Shown: one piece after another, positions 52,272 to 61,389 of the stretch
How positions within the stretch are numbered: the first letter of the stretch is position 1
Layout: each line of letters starts with the position of its first letter
Assembly (NCBI RefSeq): GCF_016820495.1
Contig: NZ_JADHDU010000004.1
Coordinates: 124,001-188,000, forward strand
Source of the DNA: Planococcus beigongshangi
Lineage (GTDB): Bacteria; Bacillota; Bacilli; Bacillales_A; Planococcaceae
Length of the DNA stretch: 64,000 nt
Direction of reading: 5' to 3'
The notes under the pieces: model-generated
What the model saw: the letters and a program-made list of their open reading frames with translations, nothing else
Told to the model about the DNA's origin: nothing
Database searches by the model: none
Translations under genes and position numbers: made by a program

Positions 52272-53063
52272 TTACAAGGCTTTCAGCAAACCGCCGTCGA
52301 CTACAAGTGACTGGCCGGTCAGATAAGAGTTGGCGGAAGATGCGAGGAATACGATGATTTTCGCAAATTCCTCCGGCTCACCCATGCGTCCCCTCGGGAT
52401 CTGCTTTTCGGTATTTTCAATGACTTGTTCAAGCGTCAGGTTCTGTTTATCCGCTGCAATCCGGTTGAGTTCAGCGACCCGGTCCGTCGAAATTTTACCC
52501 GGTCCGACGGTATTGACCATGATATTGTCGCCGGCAACTTCGCGCGCCAGCGTTTTCGCAAAACCGACCATCCCGGCACGGAACGTGTTGGACAGGATCA
52601 GCCCATCGAGCACTTCTTTTGTCGAAGACGATGAGATATTGATGATGCGGCCGAATTGCTGTTCCTTCATATAAGGCAGCACTGCACGCGAAGTGCGAAT
52701 ATAGCTCAGCAGATTCTGGTCGAAAGCTTTATACCAGTCTTCATCAGTGACGCCGTCAAATCCGCCGGCTTTCGGTCCGCCGGTATTATTGACCAGCACA
52801 TCTATGCGGACCGCTTTTTCGATAATAAAAGCAAAGAATTCGGCAATATCCTGTTCGTTCGTCATGTCGCAGGATTTATGGAATATCTGCTCATTCTCCG
52901 ATTCCTTTATGATCTCTTCTGCGGTCTGCTGCAGTTTCTCTTCACTGCGGCTTGAAATGAAGACGATCGCACCTTCTTTTGCAAATTCCATCGCGGCCGC
53001 TTTTCCAAGCCCCTTGCTGGATGCCATGACGGCTACCACTTTATCCTTCAACCCTAAATCCAT
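52272..53063 (-). CDS. SDR-family oxidoreductase with atypical active site
   Basis: A 263-residue short-chain dehydrogenase. The cofactor loop is ASSKGLGKAAAME (near residues 14-26) and VNNTGGP the Asn motif. ISSSSTKEVLDGLILSNTFRAGMVGFAKTLARE stands where S-x(n)-Y-x-x-x-K is usual: the Tyr-x3-Lys pair is not there, as in a known group of divergent SDRs with L-S-N-x-x-R. C-terminal LTGQSLVVDGGLLKAL is normal. AAAGGGTG precedes the ATG. Activity may differ from classical SDRs. Confidence 0.85.
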   Translation of the reverse strand: MDLGLKDKVVAVMASSKGLGKAAAMEFAKEGAIVFISSRSEEKLQQTAEEIIKESENEQIFHKSCDMTNEQDIAEFFAFIIEKAVRIDVLVNNTGGPKAGGFDGVTDEDWYKAFDQNLLSYIRTSRAVLPYMKEQQFGRIINISSSSTKEVLDGLILSNTFRAGMVGFAKTLAREVAGDNIMVNTVGPGKISTDRVAELNRIAADKQNLTLEQVIENTEKQIPRGRMGEPEEFAKIIVFLASSANSYLTGQSLVVDGGLLKAL

Positions 53064-53289
53064 CTATCTTCACCCTTTCTGAATGGTTTACATGTCCAAG
53101 TTTACCGAATGCCCGGCTTGATTGCAGTAAAAGGGTATCGGCATTCTGAATTTTCTTACCTGTCTAGACTCCGTCTTATTAAGCGGGGGCCGTCGCTTTT
53201 CTGTTAAATCTCCATCAATAGTCCAATAGCGTGAAATAGGATAAAATATGATAGGATATAAATATGCTTATAATAGGAGTGTTTTAAAG

Positions 53290-54276
53290 ATGGAAGAACG
53301 CGAGATTTATGATATTACGATTATCGGCGGCGGGCCAACGGGCTTGTTTGCTTCCTTTTACGGTGGTATGCGGAAGATGAAAGTGAAGATTTTGGACAGC
53401 CTGCCTCAGCTTGGCGGACAGTTGACAGAACTTTATCCTGATAAATATATTTACGATGTCGGCGGATTCCCGAAAGTGCTGGCAAAAGATCTGGTGGATA
53501 ATCTGACGGAACAGGCTAAATACGCCGATCCGACAATTTGTCTTGAAGAAACAGTATCAGCTGCAGAACGTCATGGCGACCATTTTGTCATCCGTACCGA
53601 TAAAGGCGAACATTATTCGCGGACGATTTTATTGACTGCAGGGGTCGGAGCGTTCCAGCCGCGTAAAATTGCGGTTGAAGGGTCTGAAGCATTTGAAGGG
53701 AAAACACTGCATTACGGAGTGAAGGACCTGACGATGTTCAGCGGCAAAAAAGTTGTCGTACTGGGCGGGGGAGACTCTGCAGTCGACTGGGCGATGATGC
53801 TTGAGAACGTGGCTTCCCACGTTACATTGAGCCACCGCCGTGAAAAAATGACAGCGCACGAAGCCAACGTGGACACATTGATGGCATCAAGCGTCGATGT
53901 GAAAAAACCATATGGCATCAAGGAATTGGTCGGAGAGAACGGCGAAATCCGTGAGCTGGTATTGATGGATAAAGAAGGAAATGAAGAGCGCCTTGAAGTT
54001 GATCATGTCATCGTGAACTACGGAAATGTAACTTCGCTTGGGCCACTGAAAGACTGGGGCCTTGAGATGGAGAAAAGTTCCGTTGTCGTCAACTCAAAAA
54101 TGGAGACGAGCATCGAAGGCATCTATGCAGCCGGAGACGTTGCCACTTACGAAGGAAAAGTGAAGCTGATTGCTGTAGGTTTCGGCGAAGCGCCGACTGC
54201 CATCAACAACGCAAAAGCATACCTGGATCCGAAATCCAAAATCCAGCCGCTTCACAGCACAAGCGTATTCAAATAA
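53290..54276 (+). CDS. yumC: ferredoxin-NADP reductase, thioredoxin-reductase-like
   Basis: A 328-residue flavoprotein of the YumC type: [24 protein letters not shown] (residues 10-33) binds [20 protein letters not shown] the [40 protein letters not shown] closes the FAD site. The thioredoxin-reductase CxxC is absent, as expected for YumC. Essential in B. subtilis for reducing ferredoxin or flavodoxin. Start: ATG 53290 behind TAGGAGTG. Confidence 0.93.
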   Translation: MEEREIYDITIIGGGPTGLFASFYGGMRKMKVKILDSLPQLGGQLTELYPDKYIYDVGGFPKVLAKDLVDNLTEQAKYADPTICLEETVSAAERHGDHFVIRTDKGEHYSRTILLTAGVGAFQPRKIAVEGSEAFEGKTLHYGVKDLTMFSGKKVVVLGGGDSAVDWAMMLENVASHVTLSHRREKMTAHEANVDTLMASSVDVKKPYGIKELVGENGEIRELVLMDKEGNEERLEVDHVIVNYGNVTSLGPLKDWGLEMEKSSVVVNSKMETSIEGIYAAGDVATYEGKVKLIAVGFGEAPTAINNAKAYLDPKSKIQPLHSTSVFK

Positions 54277-54282
54277 GTTGAA

Positions 54283-54319
54283 GCATTTCCGCTGGCGACA
54301 GTGGAAATGCTTTTTTTAT
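54283..54319 (+). terminator. intrinsic terminator after yumC
   Basis: AGCATTTCC / GGAAATGCT followed by seven Ts. The same arms recur in the BCCT terminator 290 bp further on. Confidence 0.8.
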
Positions 54320-54342
54320 TCCCATATAAATGGGAAACAACC

Positions 54343-54447
54343 ATGCCGATCACAAATGGGGATATAGCGATCATAAAACCCATTATGCCGATCACAAATG
54401 ACCCTATGCCGATCATAAAACCTATTATGCCGATCACAAAATCAACC
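54343..54447. repeat. 21-bp tandem array, family ATGCCGATCAYAAA (5 units)
   Basis: Units start at 54343, 54364, 54385, 54406 and 54427, exactly 21 bp apart; the second unit has ATAGCGATCATAAA, the others match the core. ATCAC and ATCAT forms alternate along the array. It lies between the convergent yumC and BCCT genes, in a 340-bp gap otherwise without features except the two terminators. Confidence 0.92.
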
Positions 54448-54572
54448 ACGCCCCCTTTTTTATTCCTCTAAAGCCCTTATTTGTAAAATTTATACAATAA
54501 AATCCGGAAAAAACAGCTTCAAACGACGAAATCTTAACCAACGATGCAACAATCATTCAAAAATCCCCCCAA

Positions 54573-54614
54573 AAAGAGCATTTCCCTATTTAAAATGGAA
54601 ATGCTCTTTATTCG
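54573..54614 (-). terminator. intrinsic terminator of the BCCT gene
   Basis: AAAGAGCATTTCC / GGAAATGCTCTTT with T run on the minus strand. Confidence 0.8.
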
Positions 54615-54616
54615 AC

Positions 54617-56122
54617 TCAAATTCTGCCCCTTTTTGATTTCTTAGCCAGCGGGTCCTGTGAAGCTGCTTTAATAAATGCAGCGCCCATCAGCAAGATGAC
54701 CACTGAAAAAGGGAGGGCCGCTATAATGAGGATGTTCTGCAGCCCTTCTGTCCCTCCGGAAAAAACGACGATGGCGGCGACCGCGGATTGAATCAGTCCC
54801 CAGGTGATTTTGACGAGGTTCGGGGGATTGATCATGCCGCCGGTAGTCTGCATGCCCAGCACAAAAGTCGCGGAGTCGGCAGAGGTGATAAAGAAGATGG
54901 CCACCACGAACAAGGTCATGATCGACATCAGGATCCCGAGCGGATAATTCTGCAGCACGGCGAAAGTGGCGGTCTCCAGGCTGTATTCCGAAATTTTCGC
55001 GATGCCGGATTGTTCCAGATTCAAAGCGGAAGCGCCGAATACCGCGAAGAAGATGAAGCAGACCAGGGATGGAACCAATAAGACGCCGAGAATGAATTCC
55101 TTGATCGTCCGGCCGCGGGAAATGCGGGCGATGAAAATGCCGACAAATGGCGCCCATGAAATCCACCAGGCCCAATAAAAGATTGTCCAGCTGTTTACCC
55201 AGGCGCGGCGATCCAGATTCAGCGGCTCCAAGTGGAAGCTCATCATGAAGAAATTCGACAGGTAACCGCCCAGGCTATTTGTAAACATATTGAGAATATA
55301 AAGCGTAGGGCCGGCGAATAATAAGAGGGCCACCAGGACGAAAGCGAGCACCATATTGATATTGCTCAGGTATTTGATGCCTTTGCCGATTCCTGACCAG
55401 GCCGAGAAGATGAATAGGACGGTTGCGACTGCCAATATCAGCAATTGGAATGGAAATGTATTCGGGGTGCCGAGAAGGAAATGCATTCCTTCATTGATCT
55501 GCGCGGAACCGAATCCTAAAGTGGAAGCAACTCCCACGATGGTGGCAAAGACCGCCAGCACGTCGATCAATTTGCCGAGTGGACCAGCCATCCGTTTTTT
55601 TCCGAACAGCGGAACCAATGTTGCGCTGATGAGGCCGGGCGCATCATTATGGAATTTTGAATAGGCCAGAGCCAGGGCGACAAGGCCGTAGACAGCCCAG
55701 GCATGCAGGCCCCAGTGGAAAAATGAAAATTGCATGGCTTCCGTTATCGCTTCATTTGTACCTGTTTCTGCCCGCGGAGCACTGAGGAATGCATGGGAAA
55801 TCGGTTCTGAAGTGGTCCAAAAAACAAGGCCCATCCCCATTCCGGCACTGAAAAGCATGGCAAACCAGGAAAGCAGGGAGAATTCGGGTTTATCCTCAGA
55901 CTTTCCGAGTTTAATAGAAGAAAAGCGTGAAAAGATGAGATAAATGCAAAAAAGAAGTATCAGGAAAACGGTCATTAGATAGTACCAGCCGAAGGTCTTG
56001 GATATCTGAGCGGTGAGGCCGCCGCTGAGTTCGCTGAAACTCAGCGGGGCAGCAGCTCCCCAGATGACCAGCGCAACACAGGCGGCAAGTGAAATCCAGA
56101 AAACGGATGTAACATTTTTCAA
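54617..56122 (-). CDS. BCCT-family glycine betaine/choline/carnitine transporter
   Basis: A 501-residue membrane protein with twelve helices. SAGMGMGLVFWTTSEPISHAF and WTIFYWAWWISWAPFVGIFIARISRGRT are the BCCT signatures, with the Trp box of helix 8 that binds quaternary amines. TTG start at 56122 behind AAAGGAGG. Resembles OpuD-type glycine betaine uptake for osmotic protection. No long extracytoplasmic or cytoplasmic regulatory tail is seen beyond the short basic C-terminus. Confidence 0.92.
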   Translation of the reverse strand: MKNVTSVFWISLAACVALVIWGAAAPLSFSELSGGLTAQISKTFGWYYLMTVFLILLFCIYLIFSRFSSIKLGKSEDKPEFSLLSWFAMLFSAGMGMGLVFWTTSEPISHAFLSAPRAETGTNEAITEAMQFSFFHWGLHAWAVYGLVALALAYSKFHNDAPGLISATLVPLFGKKRMAGPLGKLIDVLAVFATIVGVASTLGFGSAQINEGMHFLLGTPNTFPFQLLILAVATVLFIFSAWSGIGKGIKYLSNINMVLAFVLVALLLFAGPTLYILNMFTNSLGGYLSNFFMMSFHLEPLNLDRRAWVNSWTIFYWAWWISWAPFVGIFIARISRGRTIKEFILGVLLVPSLVCFIFFAVFGASALNLEQSGIAKISEYSLETATFAVLQNYPLGILMSIMTLFVVAIFFITSADSATFVLGMQTTGGMINPPNLVKITWGLIQSAVAAIVVFSGGTEGLQNILIIAALPFSVVILLMGAAFIKAASQDPLAKKSKRGRI

Positions 56123-56398
56123 ATCGTCGCCTCCTTTCCGTTTAGTGATTGAAACCTATTTCTTTTATAGTCTGCTTTAGCCTATTTCATCGTCCCATAA
56201 ACTTTGGTGGCCGTTCAATTGCCAGGTCCTTTCCTCCAATTATCTCGAACTCCGAATACATAGTTATATTACATCCTGTAATATTTCACACTTTCACGTA
56301 ACGTAATTGTTAAATTTGAACTGTCGTTTTGTCATTGGAATGAAATGTTTAGGTGTTATAGTGTGACTTGTGTTAGTGAAAAGGAGGAATTTCATTTT

Positions 56399-57184
56399 AT
56401 GAAAAAACATATCGTTGCACTAACGGCAGTAGCAGCTCTTAGTGTAGGCGCAGCAACAGCAGCAAGCGCAGACTCAAATTATACAGTTAAATCCGGTGAC
56501 ACTCTGTGGGCCATCTCTCAGGCGAACAACGTTTCAGTAAGTGACTTGAAAGGCTGGAATGACCTTTCATCAGATCTTATCTTCCCGAACCAGCAGCTTA
56601 GCATTGGGGGAGAAACGCAAAAAGAAGAAAAAGCAGCAGTGGCATCATCATCTTATACAGTCCAAAGCGGTGACACATTGTACCGTATCGCAGTCAATCA
56701 CGGAATTTCGTTGGACCAGCTGATGAGCTGGAACGGAATTACAGGCCACTTGATCTATCCTGGTGACAAATTGGTAGTGAGCGGCGGAACGCCAATCTCA
56801 GTTCCTAAAGCACCGGCTCAATCTTCAACACCGGCACCGGCACAGTCAACTGCACCGGCAAAAACTTCAGCACCGGCACCAGCAGCGCAATCCGGTAAAG
56901 AAATGCAAGTTTCAGCAACAGCTTATACTGCATACTGTGCAGGATGCTCAGGCATCACGGCAACAGGCATCGACTTGCGTTCGAACCCGAACCAAAAAGT
57001 TATCGCAGTAGACCCTACAGTTATTCCACTTGGATCAACAGTCTGGGTTGAAGGCTATGGTACAGCAATCGCCGGCGACACTGGCGGAGCTATCAAAGGA
57101 AACAAAATCGATGTGTTCATCCCGTCGAGAGATGCAGCTCTTCAATGGGGCCGCAAAACTGTAACAATCAAAATCCTGAAATAA
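56399..57184 (+). CDS. secreted LysM-3D peptidoglycan-binding protein (YocH-like)
   Basis: A 261-residue secreted protein: signal peptide (about 1-24, ending AASA), two LysM domains (about 26-72 and 83-127, each starting YTVKSGDTLWAI or YTVQSGDTLYRI), a Pro/Ala/Ser linker, and a C-terminal 3D domain (about 175-261) with its Asp residues in TGIDLRSNPN, AGDTGGAI and KIDVFIP. The layout is that of YocH, a cell-wall hydrolase. AAAAGGAGG lies 13 bp before ATG 56399. Confidence 0.9.
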   Translation: MKKHIVALTAVAALSVGAATAASADSNYTVKSGDTLWAISQANNVSVSDLKGWNDLSSDLIFPNQQLSIGGETQKEEKAAVASSSYTVQSGDTLYRIAVNHGISLDQLMSWNGITGHLIYPGDKLVVSGGTPISVPKAPAQSSTPAPAQSTAPAKTSAPAPAAQSGKEMQVSATAYTAYCAGCSGITATGIDLRSNPNQKVIAVDPTVIPLGSTVWVEGYGTAIAGDTGGAIKGNKIDVFIPSRDAALQWGRKTVTIKILK

Positions 57185-57594
57185 GAATTACCAGCTACAA
57201 AGCCGAGGTGTCCATTCCCTTGGCCTTTTTTATTGCCAAAATTTGAAGCATGACGGTCTAGCTTCTTCTATATAAGTTGAATTAATAATATTGAATAATC
57301 GATATTCCGCAAAACAGCTTCGCTTTCCTGGCTGCTTGCGCCGAGCCCACTCGGACTCGTTTCACTTCGTCCGAGTGGGTGCCGGGCGCTGCGCTGAAAC
57401 TGTTGGGAATCTTTGCACTGTCCATAGCGCCAAAGCGACATTTCTGTTATTTCCTTAATTCAGCTTATATAGTTGAAAGAAGATTCCGAAAACTGCTGGT
57501 AATTGGCTGCGGCATTCTATACACTGAAAGAGAACGATGATGAAAAGTGTAATCCGATGAATGGGAAAAAATACGTACCATAGGAGGATGCAGT
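57185..57594. other. gap with terminator and repeat element
   Basis: No gene. A hairpin GCCGAGG / CCTTGGC with a T tail (57200-57232) ends the LysM gene; the rest contains the short copy of the structured repeat element (57298-57437) and the GNAT ribosome site. Confidence 0.7.
57298..57437. repeat. structured intergenic element, short copy (140 bp)
   Basis: Both ends are identical to those of 35126-35563 (31 bp left, 30 bp right), but about 300 bp of the middle is missing. It keeps a hairpin CCCACTCGGAC / GTCCGAGTGGG. Confidence 0.75.
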
Positions 57595-58068
57595 ATGCCG
57601 ATGAATATAAAAGTGATCGACGATTTAAAACAAGTGGACGTTACGAAATTGGTGGAAGAAAGTGAAGCGGAAGGGTATCGGTTTCTGAGGCGCCTCGTCA
57701 ATCAATACGAAGATGGCACCAATACATTCAATAAAGCGGGAGAAGTGCTTTACGGTGTTTGGGATCCGGCGGGTGAACTGGTGGCGATCGGCGGATTGAA
57801 CCGGGACCCCTATTCGGATAAAAGCGGAGTCGGCAGATTGAGAAGGTTCTACATCTCTGAACATGCACGCCGGCAAGGGATCGGCACGAAATTACTCCAG
57901 GAAATCTTGGATTACGGCAAAGGCCATTTCAATGAAATCGTGGTGCGGACTGATTCATCGATTGCGGATGCTTTCTACAGGGCGAACGGTTTTTCCGGAG
58001 ACTTAGGTCTGCCTGAAGCGACGCATCACATCATATTGGAGAACGAGTATTCAAAAGAGGCAAATTAA
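57595..58068 (+). CDS. GNAT-family N-acetyltransferase
   Basis: A 157-residue acetyltransferase. RRFYISEHARRQGIGTKLLQEILDYG (about residues 83-108) is the acetyl-CoA loop with RRQGIG. GGAGG lies 6 bp before the ATG. It is followed by a terminator at 58081. Acceptor unknown. Confidence 0.87.
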   Translation: MPMNIKVIDDLKQVDVTKLVEESEAEGYRFLRRLVNQYEDGTNTFNKAGEVLYGVWDPAGELVAIGGLNRDPYSDKSGVGRLRRFYISEHARRQGIGTKLLQEILDYGKGHFNEIVVRTDSSIADAFYRANGFSGDLGLPEATHHIILENEYSKEAN

Positions 58069-58080
58069 CTTCATGGAAAG

Positions 58081-58117
58081 AAAGCGGCTGACCTGGTTCA
58101 GCCGCTTTTTATTTTTC
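58081..58117 (+). terminator. intrinsic terminator
   Basis: AAGCGGCTGA / TCAGCCGCTT followed by TTTATTTTT. Confidence 0.8.
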
Positions 58118-58205
58118 AGCGCGTATCCAATCAGCGGTAATATATGGTATCTTGAAAAAAGAGCAGCTTGGACTGAGCAACAATGAAGAAAGAGAGGTCT
58201 TTAAA

Positions 58206-58622
58206 ATGGAAATGGCGAATTGGAAAGGGGCTGCGGGCATCTGCATCAACAGCCAAAATGAGGTATTGATGGTACTGCAGGGTCCGCCGGATGACGATGA
58301 GAAGAAATGGGGAGTGCCGGCCGGGCCTCCTGAACCGGGAGAGACACTAGAAGAGAGCTGCGTCCGTGAATTTTCAGAAGTGACGGGCCTCGATGTGAGA
58401 ATCTTGAAAAGCGCAGATATCAAAAGAGACAGCTTTGATAATGCGGATGTATCAGTTGAATTGCATTATTTCCAAGTGGAAGTTGTGGGAGGCGAGCTTG
58501 CTGTATGGGATGAAGATCCGTGGATTCAGGCGATCGTCTGGCAGCCGATTGAAAACTTGGAGACGCTGGAAATGGCCGACCCGAATGAGGCAAATGTGAT
58601 CAGATCTTTGATCGGACACTAG
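58206..58622 (+). CDS. NUDIX hydrolase with altered Nudix box
   Basis: A 138-residue NUDIX protein. The Nudix box runs GPPEPGE, seven residues, then REFSEVTGL; the consensus is RE-x-x-EE-x-G, and the second Glu of the EE pair is Val here. That Glu normally binds the catalytic metal, so activity may be weakened or changed. Start: ATG 58206 behind AGAGAGG. It is followed 22 bp later by the PstS-like gene. Confidence 0.85.
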   Translation: MEMANWKGAAGICINSQNEVLMVLQGPPDDDEKKWGVPAGPPEPGETLEESCVREFSEVTGLDVRILKSADIKRDSFDNADVSVELHYFQVEVVGGELAVWDEDPWIQAIVWQPIENLETLEMADPNEANVIRSLIGH

Positions 58623-58643
58623 GAGAAGGAGAGGGATGGAGTT

Positions 58644-59804
58644 ATGGAGAAGTTCGGAAGAGTGATGATGGCGCTTTTTATCGGGGTTATCGTCTGTTTT
58701 GTCGGTTTGCCTGTCCTGTTTATCGTTGCGTTGTCCGGAGACATCCATTTGATCGGCCTGGTACTTGCCTCAATGATTTCCGTCTGGCTGCTGTATCTGT
58801 TCTCGGACATCGGGCTGTATAAAAAAACGAATGGCAAGAAAATGGCAGCCGGGATCATTGCGGCGATTTTAGTGATCGGTGCTTCATTTGCCGTTCCGCA
58901 TTATTACAAACAAAGTTTCGCACAGGTCGACGGGGAAGTGGACCTTTTCGAATACGAAGCTTTTACAGGCAGTGGGAAATTGGCGGAACTGGATGCGCCG
59001 GCAAGTTTTAAATTGACAGCCGATCTGCCGAGATTGGACGGCGCGACGGCGCTTTATCCGCTGTATGCCGCGTTTACCGAAGCGGTCTATCCGGAAGGGA
59101 ATTATCCTGTCTATGATCCCGGATTCAGCAAAGTCGTATCGACGACGACACCGGAAGCATATGACCGGCTGCTGGCAGGGGAAACCGATATCATATTCGT
59201 GGCGGGTCCTTCAAGCGGACATCAAAACCGGGCGGAAGCCAAAGGGCTCGAGCTCAAAATGACGCCGATCGGCCGCGAAGCTTTCGTCTTTTTCGTCAAT
59301 GCGCGAAATCCGGTGGATGGTTTGAGCAGTGATGAAATAAGAAGCATTTATTCGGGAGAAGTGACCGATTGGTCGGAGTTCGGCGGGAAGGATGATGAAA
59401 TCCGTGCCTTCCAGCGGCCGGTCGACAGCGGCAGCCAAACGACGTTCATCAAATTCATGGGTGATACGCCAATCGAAGAACCCGAAATCGAAGAGATGGC
59501 GTCCGGCATGGGCGGCATCATCAGCGAAGTGGCGAGCTACCGGAACTATAAAAATGCGATCGGCTATACATTCCGCTTTTTCTCCACAGAGATGGTTCGG
59601 AACGACAAGATCAAATTACTCGCGATTGACGGAGTGGAACCTTCCATTGAAACGATCCGTTCGGATGAATATCCGCTGTCATCCGAATTCTATGCCGTAA
59701 CGGCAGGGTCCGATAATCCCAATGTCCAGCCCTTCATCGACTGGATTTTATCGGAAGAAGGGCAGGAATTGGTGGAGCGGACCGGATTCGTTTCCATCGA
59801 GTAA
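58644..59804 (+). CDS. PstS-like phosphate-binding protein with membrane anchor
   Basis: A 386-residue protein with three N-terminal membrane helices (about 5-30, 36-56, 66-86) and an extracytoplasmic PBP domain (about 110-386). RLDGATALYPLYAAFTEAVY and AFQRPVDSGSQTTFIKFM resemble the phosphate-binding loops of PstS. No pst permease genes are nearby, so it may be a sensor or scavenging protein rather than part of the transporter. GGAGAGGG precedes the ATG. Confidence 0.82.
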   Translation: MEKFGRVMMALFIGVIVCFVGLPVLFIVALSGDIHLIGLVLASMISVWLLYLFSDIGLYKKTNGKKMAAGIIAAILVIGASFAVPHYYKQSFAQVDGEVDLFEYEAFTGSGKLAELDAPASFKLTADLPRLDGATALYPLYAAFTEAVYPEGNYPVYDPGFSKVVSTTTPEAYDRLLAGETDIIFVAGPSSGHQNRAEAKGLELKMTPIGREAFVFFVNARNPVDGLSSDEIRSIYSGEVTDWSEFGGKDDEIRAFQRPVDSGSQTTFIKFMGDTPIEEPEIEEMASGMGGIISEVASYRNYKNAIGYTFRFFSTEMVRNDKIKLLAIDGVEPSIETIRSDEYPLSSEFYAVTAGSDNPNVQPFIDWILSEEGQELVERTGFVSIE

Positions 59805-59866
59805 AGGGTTAGATTTTGGCGGAACGGGTATTTTATGGAGTAATAAACCCGAAGAGGAGGGCAGGC

Positions 59867-60022
59867 ATGAAGAAGGATAAAGAAAATCACGAAGGTGAAA
59901 AATTAATTCCTGAAGTCGAACCCCGACGCGATAAGCCAAAAGAAAAAGACATGGATCCCATGCCGGACCGTGAATTGGAGTACAAAGAAAACTCCAACGA
60001 GAAGTACAGGGACCAAAATTGA
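59867..60022 (+). CDS. small charged protein, 51 residues
   Basis: Fifty-two codons from ATG 59867 behind GAGGAGG; product starts MKKDKENHEGEKLIPEVEPR and is highly charged, without hydrophobic stretches. A terminator follows. No family recognised, but the start signal is strong. Confidence 0.65.
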   Translation: MKKDKENHEGEKLIPEVEPRRDKPKEKDMDPMPDRELEYKENSNEKYRDQN

Positions 60023-60036
60023 AATTTATGCTTCCA

Positions 60037-60064
60037 GGCAAGTCTTAACGGGCTTGCTTTTTTA
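60037..60064 (+). terminator. intrinsic terminator
   Basis: GCAAG / CTTGC stem with a 10-base loop and six to seven Ts. Confidence 0.6.
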
Positions 60065-60101
60065 ACTGTCTATGCAGATTTCTTACGTGAGGAGGATGAC
60101 T

Positions 60102-61055
60102 GTGCCGAAATATACGTTCAGACATGCAGTTTGGCATGAAGAGGATTCAGAGAAGGGAAGCGAGTTTGCCCGTCTCTTGCCGGAACAGATCCAGCAGCAT
60201 TCCTGGCGCGATGAATCGAAGGATATGACTGTCAATATCCTTCACGCCGATACGACAATTCCTGGTGAAGAGAAGGTCTGGGGTTCATTGATATACAGGC
60301 ATAACCCTAAAGATAAAAAGGACATGAAGACCCTGCATTTTTATTTGTCCAAGGAGATCCTTCTGACGAACCGCCTTGACTATGATGAAGACGAGGACAT
60401 GGATAAGAAGAAAATCCATGCGCATATGGAACATGCGGGGTCGACAGCAGAATTGCTGATGATTCTGCTCGGGGCGATGACCGGATCCCTGCTACATAAA
60501 ATAGATGTATTTGAAGAGCGGCTGAATAATCTGCTCTGGGAGATTAAAGAAAAAAATAACCGGAATACACTGGCGGAAATCGAAAATGTCCGCCACGAAA
60601 TCCTGCTGTGGAAAAATATCATTCTGGGTTTCAGCGAGATGAAGATGATCATGCCGGAAACGTTCGGCAAAGGAGTTCACGAGGATCCAGAATATTACCG
60701 GACCGCTTCCCGCATTGATCGAATGGAAATGTTGATCAATGCTTACGAAAACGAAGTGAATAATATGGTGGATATGGAAAATGTCGTTGCCAATTACCGG
60801 GGGAACGAAATCATGAAGACGCTGACGGTATTGACTACGCTTTTCACGCCGGTTATGGCATTCGGTGCATTGTGGGGCATGAATTTCAAATACATGCCGG
60901 AATTGGACTGGACTTTCGGTTATCCCGGTTCCCTGATTCTGATCGTATTATCCACGGCTTTCCTTTATTTCTACTTAAGAAATAAAGGATGGACAGGAGA
61001 CATTTTACAAACACTCCGGAAAGACAGTAACGAACAAAAGAACCGGCGGAAGTGA
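60102..61055 (+). CDS. corA: CorA-family magnesium transporter
   Basis: A 317-residue CorA-type channel: a large cytoplasmic N-terminal domain with long helices, then two C-terminal membrane helices. The pore signature G-M-N is present in WGMNFKYMPE (the residue before it is Trp instead of the common Tyr). Start: GTG 60102 with GGAGG seven bases upstream; an ATG at 60096 is too close to it. It imports Mg2+ or exports/imports other divalents. Basic C-terminal tail EQKNRRK. Confidence 0.88.
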   Translation: MPKYTFRHAVWHEEDSEKGSEFARLLPEQIQQHSWRDESKDMTVNILHADTTIPGEEKVWGSLIYRHNPKDKKDMKTLHFYLSKEILLTNRLDYDEDEDMDKKKIHAHMEHAGSTAELLMILLGAMTGSLLHKIDVFEERLNNLLWEIKEKNNRNTLAEIENVRHEILLWKNIILGFSEMKMIMPETFGKGVHEDPEYYRTASRIDRMEMLINAYENEVNNMVDMENVVANYRGNEIMKTLTVLTTLFTPVMAFGALWGMNFKYMPELDWTFGYPGSLILIVLSTAFLYFYLRNKGWTGDILQTLRKDSNEQKNRRK

Positions 61056-61149
61056 GGGCGGTTAAATTCCACGGCGAATATTCAGAAATTTCAATTGACG
61101 CTGCCCGGTTTTTCATTTAAAATGGAACAAATGAACGAAGGAGGTGGGT

Positions 61150-61290
61150 ATGATGAATCAAACTGGTAAGCGCATGACGGAGTGTCAGGAATATCTATAC
61201 ATTCTGCATGGCGTCACTTTCACTGGAATCGATGCAAGGGAGGAGTCTGTCCTTTTTCAGCTAATCGAATCATGTGAAAATTACCAGTAA
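61150..61290 (+). CDS. small protein, 46 residues
   Basis: Forty-seven codons after AAGGAGGTG, a full anti-Shine-Dalgarno match. Starts MMNQTGKRMTECQEYLYILHG and has two Cys residues. No membrane segment. A terminator at 61320 follows. Unknown family. Confidence 0.65.
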   Translation: MMNQTGKRMTECQEYLYILHGVTFTGIDAREESVLFQLIESCENYQ

Positions 61291-61319
61291 GAGACATCTG
61301 CCTGCAAACGGAATTACCG

Positions 61320-61349
61320 AAAGGCATGCGTCTTTGCATGCCTTTTTTG
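61320..61349 (+). terminator. intrinsic terminator
   Basis: AAAGGCATGC / GCATGCCTTT followed by TTT. Confidence 0.8.
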
Positions 61350-61389
61350 TTTTGGCCGGCGTCTCTTCCGGAACGGAAGGAAGAGAACT

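Noticed and set aside
53095-53122. A fifth dif-like site (GGTTTACATG with TTTACCGAATGC)
   Set aside because: Its right arm agrees with the others at only about 8 of 11 positions and it lies in the promoter region of an ordinary housekeeping-type gene; chance is likely.
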